DNA from: Bactericera cockerelli
Lineage: Eukaryota; Arthropoda; Insecta; Hemiptera; Triozidae
Assembly: GCA_024516035.1 (NCBI GenBank)
Contig: JAMCCL010000068.1
Location: 50,457-114,456 of the forward strand
DNA length: 64,000 nt
Direction: 5' to 3'
Shown: in pieces, positions 1 to 11,234 of the stretch
How positions within the stretch are numbered: position 1 is the stretch's first letter
Layout of the letters: every line of letters begins with the position of its first letter
Position numbers and translations under genes: made by a program
Notes under the pieces: model-generated
The model's input: only the letters and a program-made list of their open reading frames with translations
The model's database searches: none
Told to the model about the DNA's origin: nothing

Positions 1-190
1 ATATCGAATGTTTCTCGGTATTTATGAAGAATTTGAAAAAGTCGCTCCCTAACCTCAGGTTCTAAATACTTATTAATTTTACAAGAATTTTCTATCTTAG
101 TTCTTATGGCAGCCTCATTGACTATGTCAATTTTGTTGTTCTCACAGAGAACCTCCCTAGAGCTAAGGAAAGAATTTTCGTTTACAGGTG
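1..190 (-). pseudogene. Gypsy-class LTR retrotransposon pol fragment (protease-RT linker)
   Basis: Read on the minus strand, this stretch is open for about 60 codons and ends in VRERLFQILHKYRETFD. That matches the short conserved segment that sits between protease and reverse transcriptase in Ty3/Gypsy polyproteins, where a leucine-rich helix is followed by K-Y-R-x-x-F. The reverse transcriptase itself would lie beyond base 1, outside the window. It has the same orientation as the gag at 1167-2321, so I infer it belongs to that element and is now separated from it by the LINE insertion at about 198-1086. The motif match was made by eye only. A chance ORF cannot be excluded. Confidence 0.5.
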
Positions 191-197
191 CGGAGGC

Positions 198-1086
198 ATG
201 TAATTTGTAATTTTGTAATTTGTAATTTTATTTGCATCAATGGATATACATATACATGATAGGTACAATATTAAGGTACAATAAATAATTTTTTTAAGAA
301 AATGAAGGTACATAAAAAGAATAAATACATAACTTGGCACATACATACCTAATAATGTAATAAATAATGTTTACTTGTATACTTATGTTTCTAGGTACCT
401 ATCTGTGTCGAATAGATCGTTTGGTTGTAATACTGCTACACAGCTCATACTAAGAGATATTGATTCTCTTGTATTATGAGCTGGTTTCGTTTTCTTATTA
501 TCATAATGAGTGGGATGACTTATTCATTTTAATGTAGATTTTATGCGAATACAATATAAGTACAGTGTATTGATGCAATACTAATATTAATATTTTAGAT
601 GGTAATAATAAAAAGAAAGAAAAAAATTATAAGTTTTCTATGAGCAATTTTTTAAGTTCAAATTTGAATCGATCATTATTTTCTATACTTTTTAAGGTGG
701 CAGGTAAAGTTTCATACATTTTTATTCCTAGGTAGTGTAGACATTTTTGTGCTTTGCTTGTTTTACATTTCATAGTAACAGGTGTTGTTGTTCTGAGGGA
801 GTATTTACTTTCTTTAAATTTAATTATAGTATGCTTATTTTGTGAACATATATACAGACATTTTTTTTGGTTAATCTGTCCAGATTTAGTACACCGAGTT
901 CTTTATAAAGGTTTACAGTTGGAAAACGTTTTTCCTTAAAGTAAATTATTTTTAATATTTTATTTTGAATTGTATTTAACTTTTTCAAGACTGTAGGACC
1001 GGCTCGACCAATTGCGCACAAACCATATTCCAGTGAGGATTGAACAAGTGCAAAGTATATTTCTTTTAGAAATGTACTTCGTTATT
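198..1086 (-). mobile_element. 3' part of a LINE inserted within the Gypsy element
   Basis: The minus strand carries the last part of a non-LTR retrotransposon ORF (627-1086), then about 430 bases of AT-rich 3' UTR, then a tail of short repeats at 200-230 built from AAATTAC/AAATTACAA units. It is 5'-truncated, as most LINE copies are. The hexamer TTCGTT occurs just outside both ends (178-183 and 1078-1083) and could be a target-site duplication, but it is too short to be convincing. Gypsy sequence flanks it on both sides in the same orientation, so this is a nested insertion. Confidence 0.6.
627..1086 (-). pseudogene. LINE reverse transcriptase C-terminus, frameshifted
   Basis: The first part reads LKEIYFALVQSSLEYGLC followed by a segment with LNTIQNKILKIIY and LYKELGVLNLDRL. 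This is the thumb/C-terminal region seen after the RT palm in Jockey/CR1/RTE-like LINEs: 'Q-S-x-L-E-Y-G', 'L-x-x-I-Q-N-K', and 'L-F/Y-K-E-L-x-x-L-x-L-x-x-L'. After a frameshift near 825 the typical end of such proteins follows (YLGIKMYETLP, then FKFELKKLLIENL and a stop at 627-629). The palm domain and the endonuclease are missing through 5' truncation, so the copy is dead. The family within the LINEs cannot be fixed from this segment alone. Confidence 0.65.
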
Positions 1087-1166
1087 GCCGTTACTGTTCG
1101 TATTGTTTATTTTATACTCACCAACAGTTGCGATTGGAATGTCGTTCACCTCATTTACCTCGTTGT

Positions 1167-2321
1167 TTATGTTCTGTGAACTATCGGTTCATCTTGCCAC
1201 AGGTTTAGGGTACCTACCTGCTCGTACTCCTCGAAAAACTTTTCGATGGGCATGTTCTGACCGTCGAATGGTCGGGGTGATATATGAGGGGTTTTTACTT
1301 TAATTCCTCTTGAGATGATGGAATCCATGTTTTGAGGAACTACTGGTGCTGAACTTACTTGTACCTGGTTATTTACTGTACCTGGCCTGTGCATTTGGGT
1401 ATTGTTTGACCCTGATTGTTCATGTATCCATGGGACCGCCATTGGTGAATAATTAGATTGTCTATGGATTCGATTGTCATTCCCGTCAACATTGCTGACT
1501 GAGTGTTCATTGTTTACAATCAACGATGTATTGTTTACCGTCGGTATTAAGTTACTTGACCCGAGTGCCTGGTTTTCTATAGCCGAATTACTGCCTACCG
1601 TTTGGATTTCTTGTACACGCGTATTAGATGTACCTGGCTGGATAGTTTCCTGATCAGGGTCGATTCCTGTTTTCTCAACCACCATACCAGGCCCTAGCGG
1701 AGCTCGAATCTCCGGGCTTTCATTTTCCTCAGTGATAATACCTATCCGAGTGTCTGGGGTTCGATTCTCCGAACTTGGGTTTTGTGTATGCTGAACCGAC
1801 AACATTGGTGGAAGGGGCTGTTTTTCGTCTATCTTCTGACTGAAGCTTGTGTCCAACAGATCTGTGTCTCTCCCCTTGTCTTGTTTATCTATTTGTTGAC
1901 TATTGAATTTATTTATTATTTTTGACTCCATTACCGCTACTAATCGCTCGATTGCTTTTTTCTGCGGATCAAGCTGTGCCGCTTCTTTGACGAATGTCGT
2001 AATGTTAATTTTATCTTTGATATGGGAAAATTTTGTGATAATCTGGTTCCAGTTGGAACTGTCTCCCTGTTTTGTTTCTTCCAATAAATCTTGGATAGAG
2101 TTAAGTCCTTCTCCGTAGAGTTTTAGAGCATTGTCGGCCTCTACCGCTGTTTCAAGATCTAATGATTTTTGGAAGGGTTCGTTTACTACTTTTCTGAATA
2201 ATTTTCTTAGATTATCTACTGTGTCTGTTTGCGATATCGTTACTTTTCTCATATACAGTTCGAAAATTAATTCTTCCTTGTTAAGGCGGTTCAGTTCGTA
2301 CTTACTTTTTAATGCATCCAT
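1167..2321 (-). pseudogene. Gag-like protein of a Gypsy-class LTR retrotransposon, truncated
   Basis: A 384-residue ORF starts at an ATG at 2321. Residues 1-150 are helical and charged. The middle (about 150-330) is low-complexity and rich in N, Q, S, P and T. The end contains PHISPRPFDGQ and a helix with FFEEYEQV and LNLWQDE, which is how the capsid domain of many insect Gypsy gag proteins begins. The ORF stops right there, so most of the capsid and the zinc knuckle are missing. Bases 1087-1166 read open in another frame (NEVNDIPIATVGEYKI) up to the LINE junction, which suggests an internal deletion joining gag to later coding sequence. The match rests on by-eye similarity to insect gag proteins. 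Confidence 0.6.
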
Positions 2322-3432
2322 TCCCTGAACTGATATTTAACAAAGTACTTTAAAGCAATACAAAAGCACAGAAAGTAAAGGCTTAACTTTAAGAAAAAAA
2401 ATTATGCCCCAAAAGAAAGAAAGTAAGCATGCAAACTACGAGTACCTATACGACCTTAGTTTTTATTCCGGTTCGCACATCAAAAACACGGCTTTTTAAT
2501 TATTCACCATAAATTGTCCTGAGTTGTGTGAGGGAAAGTAAAAACGTCTTGAGTATGAAAGCAAGAAAAACAAAAATGTTTTGAGCTTTTGCAACGAGGG
2601 CTCCTCCTTGTATGTAAATTAATCAGTTACAGTTAACAACGTAGAATTATAATGTTGAGATTAGGCTACTATTGAAGACAAATGAAATTCAGTGATTTAC
2701 ATAAATATATCAAGTCACATAAAATAAGAAAATTCGGTAATTATTATTTACTGTAAAAGAAACAAAATGAATGTCGGGTTCTGATCTACGTTCCTGGTCG
2801 TTCTGAACTCTTTTCTCCGCACCAGTCCTTTAGAAAAAACTAACCCCAAATATACAAAAAGATCACTTACCACACGCCTTTTTCTTTTAATTGTTACCCT
2901 TTTAGCTATCCTTTCTCTCCTGGTTGTCCGCCTCCCTGTCTCCTGGGCGTCAATATCTCCAACCGGAACTCATAAGGTCTGCTCGGGGACTCCTTGGGCG
3001 ATTTCGGTGACTTTGAGGGGTGGTTTGGGGCGTCCTGACGGGAACCACTGTAGATCCGAACCCTATGGATCTTCTATTCCATCCTGGTGTACCGCTTGTC
3101 CAACACTTCACTACACTTGCTCTTATTATACATTTTTTTATTTATTTTTATTGTTTGTATAATTAAATTTTTACACATTCCTTCAGAAAATAAAATAATA
3201 AATACTAAAGTTCAAAATGTAATAATGGTAAACGTGAGCCCTAATAAGAGAAATTAATACGTAAAATGGGAATAAAATGTCAAATGCACGGTTGCAAAAT
3301 CCTCTGCACAAACTGTTCCAACTCGAAAAATGTTTTAACTAAAAAAAAATATTTAAAAAAAATCTCCCTTCAAAATCACGCTGAAATTTTATTTACACAA
3401 GAGCTTCGTTTGGCACCATTTGGGTGCCATTT
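2322..3432 (-). other. Leader region between PBS and gag of the Gypsy element
   Basis: About 1.1 kb with no ORF longer than about 65 codons. It lies between the primer-binding site and the gag start, as an untranslated leader would. Bases 2870-3120 are less AT-rich than the rest. No splice or packaging signal can be recognised by eye. Confidence 0.35.
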
Positions 3433-3446
3433 CACGTTGGGCGCCA
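3433..3446 (-). promoter_or_regulatory. Candidate primer-binding site (tRNA-Lys type)
   Basis: The minus strand reads TGGCGCCCAACGTG. This equals the first 14 bases of the tRNA-Lys-type primer-binding site used by many retroviruses and Gypsy-class elements. It lies upstream of the gag on the same strand, two bases past a TG...CA-type end (ATACA), as expected just inside a 5' LTR. Confidence 0.6.
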
Positions 3447-3448
3447 TT

Positions 3449-3900
3449 TGTATGATCTAATCACCGTCATGTTCGGGTGATCGTTTGAGGAACAGGATCG
3501 TTCGGAGGCGATCCCTGATCATCCTCAAAGGCGGTTGGGATGGCCTATGGCCAAGTGTTCGGATACGCCATCATACCTTAAAACTAAATAATTAAAGTTA
3601 AGAAAATAAAAGAAAGGAGACCAATGTTGGAGTAGAGATAATGTCACTTATATATAATTATACATTAATAATTATTGTTAACAAACACTGAACGTATTAA
3701 GATGGTACACAAATAATATCCCGGCGGGCACTCGCGCTATTCGGATACCGAACTGGCTGCGCTCTCGTCATAGAGCGGGTAAGACAAGACTGACTGCCTA
3801 ATGGTCTAGTCAGAACCACTTTCGATGGCTGAGCTTTCCTGCTGACTCAGTCGACAGACCTATGGTTTTGCGGATCATCAAACACCGGCAAACCAGTATA
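3449..3900 (-). mobile_element. Candidate 5' LTR, outer end not resolved
   Basis: Sequence next to the PBS starts TGTATGATC on the plus strand, which would be the 3' end of a minus-strand LTR ending in CA. The block 3450-3900 is more GC-rich and more complex than its surroundings (for example 3720-3870). I could not find the outer TG end, and the second LTR is not in the window, so the outer coordinate is arbitrary. Confidence 0.3.
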
Positions 3901-5079
3901 TCTGAATCTTACTGTTTCATTATTAGATACTCATTTCATCATAGGAAAAGGAAGTGAGAAATATGTAGAAGAATAGCCAAGAACAAAACAATTATGTTAA
4001 TGTTAATTAACAATTAGTTAATGTTAATTAACAATTAGTTAATTAAGTTAATGTTTTTTATTAGCAATATATTCCGACGTTACAAATCGAACCTTTAACC
4101 TAGGTACGTATAAGTAGAAATTGTAGATATTCATTTTAGAACTTCAGGAATTCCGGCTTGCTGGAAAATACCAATGTGCGTATCTTTTTGCTCAATAACT
4201 TGAGCCATAGCATCATACTGAGGCAAATCATCACTATAATTTATAATTTTATCATCTAGGTACACTAAGTACAAAATACTGTGTTTTGATAACAATAAAT
4301 CTAAAATTAAAATTTTGTAAAACAAATATTTACAAAATATATCAAACAAAAACAACAAGAATAAGATCAGTTATTTACATTTTTTACAAATTTCCAACAA
4401 AGACCCGCTATACAACAATACATAATTATTATGTATACCATTATTAATTTTATGTATCCGTCATATGACTTACTCTCCATGACAATAAATATATGTATAA
4501 TATTAATATGATAGGTTCATATGATTTACACTCCATAACAATAACTATTATGTATCATATATGACAGGCTCCATAAATTAATTAAGATTATTCTCAATAT
4601 CCAAATTAGTCTAATTACTAAAACCTTAACAACGGCCACTCTACTCCAAATTCCATTTAGTGCCAGAATCCAAAGTTCATAAATTCTATCAATGTTTCTT
4701 TTCTCTGATTTAGTAATAATTATTTATATAAATTTACTGACTGTTCTTTTAAGACCGAAGAAAATACATTACAGTAATTAATGAAATAAAAATAAATGTT
4801 CGAAATAATTAAATAATACAAGGACGTACACATTAAGAGAATTGCTTGCTGGAAAAATATTTAATTGTGGAAATATTAGCTTGAGAAAGTTTTTAAAACC
4901 ACAAGGATTGTGCAAACCATTTTCTTAGTTGATAAATGTGTGGACACCCAGGATGAAATCTCTTGTCTGGTGGCTCGCGACAACATAAATGTCATACATA
5001 GCAGCGGCTACCGATGTAAGAGTTCAAGTGCTTCTGGTTCTATTGACGCGCTAGAAGTAAAATAATAATAGACACTTAA
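3901..5079. other. AT-rich region, no gene seen
   Basis: No coding sequence can be supported. A short direct repeat of the type TTAATGTTAATTAACAATTA occurs at 3995-4040. Bases 4380-4570 hold several loosely repeated ATTATGTAT and CTCCATAACAATAA motifs. No RNA gene was recognised. Confidence 0.5.
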
Positions 5080-5363
5080 GTCGTATTTTTCTTTCTAACC
5101 AAAAAAAAATTCCTGGTTAGGTTTTTTCCAAATATTTCCATTTTATTCCAAGGTCATTCGTGAAAGAAAAATGCGTTTGGTTACTTTTAAAGATAAACAA
5201 TGGACTTAACCTATAAAAGAACTGGAAGCAAGAATTTTCTACTTCCACTTTGGTTAACTTTGGAAGAGGAAATTTTTCCTCTTCCAAAAGAAAAATGACT
5301 TGCTTCCAGTTTGGTTCATTTTATTCCCGTTTGGTTAACTTTGGTTAGAAAGAAAAATACGGC
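5080..5363. mobile_element. 284-bp MITE with about 24-bp terminal inverted repeats
   Basis: The left end GTCGTATTTTTCTTTCTAAC matches the reverse complement of the right end (GTTAGAAAGAAAAATACGGC) with one mismatch near the tip. The pairing continues through AACCAAA. The interior is also foldback-like: CTTCC-rich and GGAAG-rich segments oppose each other around 5228-5310. There is no coding capacity. No clear target-site duplication was found, so the superfamily is open. Confidence 0.65.
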
Positions 5364-5474
5364 ATTAGATATTTATACGACTCCATTAGAACTAATATAG
5401 ACTCCTATTATTTCAGCACATGTATTGGTGTTTTCAATAAAGAGGGAAGAAATTAATAAGGAAGAATTCGGGCG

Positions 5475-5546
5475 AGATTCGAACCAACGGAATTCTATGG
5501 TAAGTTTACCACTAGAGCTATACTAACCGTCTCAACACCATAAACT
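5475..5546 (-). repeat. tRNA-like SINE head or tRNA pseudogene
   Basis: The minus strand holds GTTAGTATAGCTCTAGTGGT, an A-box-like stretch, and 30 bases on GGTTCGAATCTCGCCC, a perfect B box (GGTTCGAATC core). The arms do not fold into a clean cloverleaf, so a tRNA-derived SINE is more likely than a functional tRNA. Confidence 0.5.
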
Positions 5547-5646
5547 ATCAGACATGCATCAATGATGAACAAAACGTGGAAACAGAAGAACACCAGAATG
5601 TTCCTACTATTGATTTCGTAAAAAAAGAACATTTAATGGTAAAAAG

Positions 5647-5874
5647 TGTATAAAATTGCTCATGCATTATTATATCAATAATATTTTTGTCGCATTTTTA
5701 TATCTTCATAAGTGTAGATATAAAATATTTTATTTAGAATGGCAGCATGAAGGAGAAAGCCCTTATTTATTAGGAACCTCTTTATTATTTAGGTATTTGC
5801 GTAAAAGTAACTTTGTCGACTCACAACCCACATTCCGTATTTTACGAGGGAACAAGCACTACATTCCACATTAG
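5647..5874 (+). other. Short ORF of no known family; probably not a gene
   Basis: A 72-codon ORF at 5656-5874 begins in AT-rich sequence. It has a hydrophobic start and no motif I recognise. Length and composition are compatible with chance. Confidence 0.1.
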
Positions 5875-5966
5875 TGCCTATTACATTATTTCATAAAGCA
5901 CTACATTCCAATTACTTAGTGCCTATTACATTTCACAAGCGTCTGGAAAATAGGTATTATATCGTA

Positions 5967-6138
5967 CATGTCTGCCCGGTAGCTCAGTGGTAAAGGCTGC
6001 ACTCTGTGAATCCAGAGATTCCAGAGGTAGCGAGTTCGGAACCCAGCCGGGACATGATAAGTTATCTTGTCTTGAGCTTACTGCTAGAATAAGGGGTCTT
6101 AATAGATTTAATAGGGCAGTCTAAATAAGGCGATATTA
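5967..6138 (+). mobile_element. tRNA-derived SINE, 172 bp, flanked by a 13-bp TSD
   Basis: The head (5973-6053) looks like a tRNA: GCCCGGTAGCTCAGTGGTAA holds the A box, GAGTTCGGAACCC is a weak B box, and GCCCGG pairs with CCGGG at the end of the head to form an acceptor stem. A tRNA-unrelated tail follows. The element is bounded by GTATTATATCGTA (5954-5966) and GTATTACATCGTA (6139-6151), 12 of 13 identical, which is a typical LINE-mobilised target-site duplication. Confidence 0.7.
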
Positions 6139-6151
6139 GTATTACATCGTA

Positions 6152-8396
6152 TCATTTATTTTGAGAGCGACATCCCACAGGGTTGGGTCCTTAGTACTTA
6201 CCGAGCCGCCTTGCAAAGATATAAAGGACATTTAGAAAACAATTTGTGACTTGGAAAAGGAGGAAGAGAGAGAAAAAAGGAAAAGTTTTTTCAAACAAAA
6301 GTTCCATTGTGGTTAAATGTTTGAGTTGAAAGTAGAAACTTAATTCAAATATATGTGACTTGAAAGCTTTTAAAACCTATTCCGAAACATTTTATTTCAT
6401 TTGGGCACTTTTTTACCGGGTCCGACTAAATGTCGTTTTCTATTGAGAGATCTACTGAGAGTGTCTGACCTCTTTAGCTAGGGAGACAAACATGCAATTG
6501 TGAATGCATATACAGGGAGATAGTTTGAAAGGTCACAGTGAAAATGCACAGTAAACCTATCATTTTCTCCCAAGGACCCTTACATAGCACCTCCGACATT
6601 ACCTAGTTTATACCGCGCTTATAGGTAAAACTAAAGTCTTTTTATTATTATTATTAAACAGATTTAATCAAGTTTTATTTACAAAATATAGTATATATAC
6701 AATTTACAAGAAACAAAGTTGAAAAAATTAAACAAAACTTGATCAAGGGCTGTGCTACTGCCTACGGCATTCTCTTCTCTCATTTTACTCCATGAGAGCA
6801 TCAGCATTGGAGGTCACAGCATAAAATTTAAAGTAAAAACCTTTTAAATAAGGGAAAGTAAAAATCCTAAGTAATAAAAACTAAAACATAATATTTCTAT
6901 CAAATAAGTTTTTTGCAATGCCTCAATTTAAAATGTCCAGAAAACTAAAATATTTTTCACTATCATATTTTCAACTGTAAGAAATGCAATTTTCTGAGTT
7001 AAAAAAATGGTTTTTGAATTTTTGGTGTATAGGTACTTAGTAGGTAGGTAGGTACGTAGGTAGCTATTAATTTGAGGACATTACAGCATAAAATTGTATC
7101 TTCAAACATGAAAAATGCTCACTTTCCACAATATGTAAAATTTATATAGGTACAATACCGACCTCAAATAGAGTTTCTCAAGTAAGAACCATATTTCAGA
7201 CTTGTTCTCACCCTGTTGATTTGATGTTCAACTTTTAATTTTACATTCAACCCGAAAGAGATCTCCAACTTTAGCAATTCAAAATATTACAAGGGTTAAG
7301 CAAAGAGGTTCTTTAGAAAATTAAAAATATTAATTTAATTTTTGAATTAGTTGGATTACACACTAAATGGAGTACTTACTTCGCTTTCATTTTATAAAAT
7401 AATTAAACTTATTTACGTGATTTATATTCATGTTTAATCCGAAGTCTGAAACCTGTCATCATTTCTTGAAGTGGATATGAAATGATGTGAAACTCATTGC
7501 ATGTTTCCATGTATTAAGGTGCCCGAGAAAGAAAGTAGAGAAAGAACCTATACTGTATAGGTACTTTCTGTAAGTAAATAAACTTTCAATTTCAGGAAAT
7601 TCGGTAGAGGTAATACGGAATTTAGCCTGTGGAGTTCACGCTTTGAAAACAAAGCTAGGAAACAACCTAAATGGAGATTAACCAATTGGTGTCAATCCAT
7701 CCTTTGGACTCATGGAAAAAATGATTTCTAGCCTGGTATTTAGGTTTCACTAATTATGGACTATGGTTGAGGTTAAAGTGAGTAATACGAGCTATGTTAG
7801 AGTGTAGTTTCTATCTCTATCAGTAAATTTCATCCCAAGAAAATATTTTTAATATGAAAGGTAGGTACACGTTTTACTTGTTTTTACACTTAAGGAGTAG
7901 AGATACCTATTACTTAGGTACATTTTTCTTCCCAAATTAGATGTGAGAGATATTCCAATGTTTCATGAAAACAGTAAACAAACCAAGATTAATATAATAG
8001 CTGCGTACACTACTCAATTTTTAAAAGTCTTAAATAAACAAATAATTAAAACATTTTGAAAGTCGACTAATAAATCATAAACATCATTTTTATAAAGGGG
8101 TAAAATATGAACGCTTGGATCTAATATTAAATGGAAAAATTACCCTTAAACTATAATCCCGTAATTCCAGCAACAAATAATTATAAACTAACTAAAGTAG
8201 GTATTGTGTTGAAAATAAATACAGAGTTGAAGTTTCAAAAAAAATTCCTTTGTGTTCAACAAGGGGAAACAAAATATCGGAATTAAATTAAGGTAACCCC
8301 TTAACTATGAGATTGGGCTGAGTTATTAAAAAAAAAAAAAAACAAACAAAAAACAAAACAAAGTAGATACTTAGACTACATAGACATACGTTGGGT
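6152..8396. other. Gene-free region with a possible LINE tail
   Basis: No ORF of note. Bases 6745-6800 contain TGCCTACGGCATTCTCTTC. A related motif (TTGCCTGTGGCAATCTCTTC) occurs at 47010-47030. In both cases it looks like the minus-strand 3' end of a shared LINE family, with an upstream inverted ATCAAGTTTT/AAAACTTGATCAA pair at 6668 and 6735. A TAGG/GGTA microsatellite lies at 7035-7066. An A-rich run with C interruptions lies at 8329-8362. Nothing else is recognisable. Confidence 0.4.
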
Positions 8397-10521
8397 CAGT
8401 GGCGGCTCGTCGGGTGAAGACACTGAAGACATTTTCACCTAATTTTGAACAGTGAAAACACTACTCATAATCCCTTGAACATGGCACAATTGATCCAACT
8501 CAAAGAAGAAAAAAAAAAAAAAGAGTAAGCTTTGTGTAAAATAGATCAATGCTGCTTAACATTTCATGTTACTTTCCAAGGAGAACACCAAATATGAAGA
8601 CAATTCGAAATTGTCTTCAGTTGTCCTTGAATCAACCAATCAGAGTTGAGTATTTCCAAGTAGGTATCATGAAATATTAGGCAAGAACTATATCTATGTA
8701 ATATGCTACTGAGGACAGTCTTCAGTTGTATTCAGTTTACATTATCTACACGACCTCATACGAAATGTCACGAAGCCACCATTTGCGATGTCATGTGTTT
8801 TTGATATTAACATTGTTGCCAGTACCATTATGCCAGACCTAGGAAACCAGTCAATGATTTAGCCTCCCATATCTAGCACAATCTTGTAATATTAAAAAAA
8901 AAAATAATAATAATAATAACGTAGGCGTTAGGAAAGCAGGATTTTGTGTTAGGAATTTTGGATATTATTTCTCATTTTTTGGGTTCTAGTTTTGTACATA
9001 GTTACTAAACGATAGCCGATACCAATAAATTTTAACTATTTATGTATCTTGTCAACTATAGTCTTAAAAAGGACATCTCGATTGAAGTCAAATCTCGGAG
9101 ATAATTATTTAATGTAGGTACCGAAATTGAGCCAAATAAGATAATCTGGTATCTAGTTGTTCCAAGAAGTTTTTAAATAGGGACAATGGTGGTCCTGTTT
9201 AAGATCCTGACTATGGAACCACTTTAAAAAAAAAAATCATGAAATTAGACGTGTTGAAATGAAATTCTCAAGAGATAATTCTGTTCAGGCGGTGTAGTAT
9301 TATTTTTTAAAATAAATATACGTCTTACATGATTTGAGGGATTTCTTTAAATTTAAAATATAGCTCTTGAAGTTTGTAGAAATTTAGCTATGAAATTAAC
9401 TTGGCAACATTGTATCTCTTATCTTTAGAATGTAAACAAAACTTGTTGTGCACTTTTCAAATTTTATTAGATTATTTTCAAATCTTCTCAACGGTAATTA
9501 AGTGACTTTTAATTGGTGTAACTAGTTAATAAAGTTATTTCCCAGTATTTGATACAGGATGGAAACATTATTCCTACCTGATCTGACCTGTGCTTTTCAT
9601 AATAAGTTGAATATGAAGTAGCTATGTACTTCTTTCAGTGTCAGAAATAACATTATAATTATGCAGGTTGCAGGTAGCTAAGCACACAGCTTCCAGTGAA
9701 GTACTTAAAATTATAAGGCAATATCTGTTTTTTCATAAATAGTCATTTAAACATCAATGGTAACACAAATTTAAGCTGATTTTATATTTGTAGTAAGTAT
9801 GTTTTCTTAGATTTATTTTGTAATCTGGTGGTGGATTTTCTTCCAGTTTTGGATTGTAATTTTTAGTCTTCAACTAACTTTCTTTCCTTCCCAGTTCTAA
9901 CCCCTCTTTAAAATGTTGTACCTACCTATCTACTGAGGTATAATCCTAATATTTTTATTTTAATTCCTTTTTACCAACTTTTAGTTAATAATTTTTATTA
10001 AGATGAATAAATATTTTTATTAAGATGAATAATTAATAACAACATTTCAAAGAAACAATGAGATTCCCACAAAATCATGGGGTTCAAACATTAAAAGTAA
10101 CCCCATTCAGATTAAGAAGTAATGAGGATATGAAAGATATTATGATTACTGGATGTCCAATTTCTAACCACCACTAAAAAAGTAAAGCAAATGCCTGCCC
10201 CACAGCCATACAGTTCAAGCCTGAATGGCTTATGAAAAATGAATGGCTGTGTACCAGCTCAAGTGTTGACAAATTGTTCTGCTGGCCTTGTATATTTATT
10301 AAGTACCAAGTGTTCTCCAAAAAAAGTACCTATAAAAACTTATATGATGCAAAACTGGTATGAGAGAAAATCATGCTTTGCAGGGAAACAGCCATAACTT
10401 ACAATGGGCTGTGTTTATGAGACCATAAGAACTAAGATCTGATAAATTAATAATTTTATTTTTTCAATACTTCTGGGTATAATTTGTCTTCACCTAGTCT
10501 TGAAGTCAGGAGCCGCCACTG
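8397..10521. mobile_element. Non-autonomous hAT transposon, 2125 bp
   Basis: The ends are CAGTGGCGGCTC and its exact reverse complement GAGCCGCCACTG. They are flanked by a perfect 8-bp direct repeat CGTTGGGT (8389-8396 and 10522-10529). An 8-bp TSD with CAGTG-type termini is diagnostic of hAT transposons. The interior has no ORF over 60 codons in any frame, so the copy cannot make transposase and must have been moved in trans. Both subterminal regions (8410-8450 and 10485-10510) contain CTTCACCTA/GAAGACA-type motifs in inverted orientation, possibly transposase-binding repeats. Confidence 0.85.
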
Positions 10522-10529
10522 CGTTGGGT

Positions 10530-11234
10530 ATTGATAAGAAATTGAAAAAAGAAATAAAAAAATCTGGAATACTTCATGTGAAATAAATAAATGAGCATTG
10601 ATAACTTTTTAGAACTGAGAACTTGGCGTATCCACTAAACTCTAAATTATTCTCTCTTTCGAACATGACAACTGTAAAACAATAATGTTCATGAAAATAA
10701 TTAAAATACTAGCATTATTAATTAATCCAACCTGTGATTCCAAGAGCCGAGACGTCTCTTTTGAGTCATTTTCACGGTCAAATTTTTGTGCACTTACTTC
10801 AATCTTAAAGTTAAAACCTGTGTTCTGTGTAGTGATTGAGAAAATTCTTCTATAATATCACTATAAAGATCATTTTCAATATTCACAAAAAGGATCCTAT
10901 GTCCCAAAACTCAGCAATTTTTTTATTTCTTTGAGGAGTTATCGCGCCATCAATAAGAGAAGATAAATAGACAAACTCTACCTATTTGAAAATATGGTCG
11001 AGTTCTTTTCATCTACGTTCCGTCAGTTTGTCAATTATTTTCAATTATAATATTGTTCTTCTACAGTTCTACACCTATTCAATTTTCATTTCCATTTGAG
11101 ATGCCTCTGGTGCTGCGCCCAAGTTACAGCTCCAGGCATGGCCCCATATTTATTTTTCCTAACCCTAATGTACACAACTACACAATGGACGTCACCGAGT
11201 TCTCTCCCAACCCAACTTTTGGTCAGGTAGAGTA
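10530..11234. other. Region without recognisable gene
   Basis: A 92-codon ORF at 11053-11331 (plus) has no recognisable domain and runs into the inverted-repeat region. I do not call it a gene. The rest is AT-rich. Confidence 0.4.
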
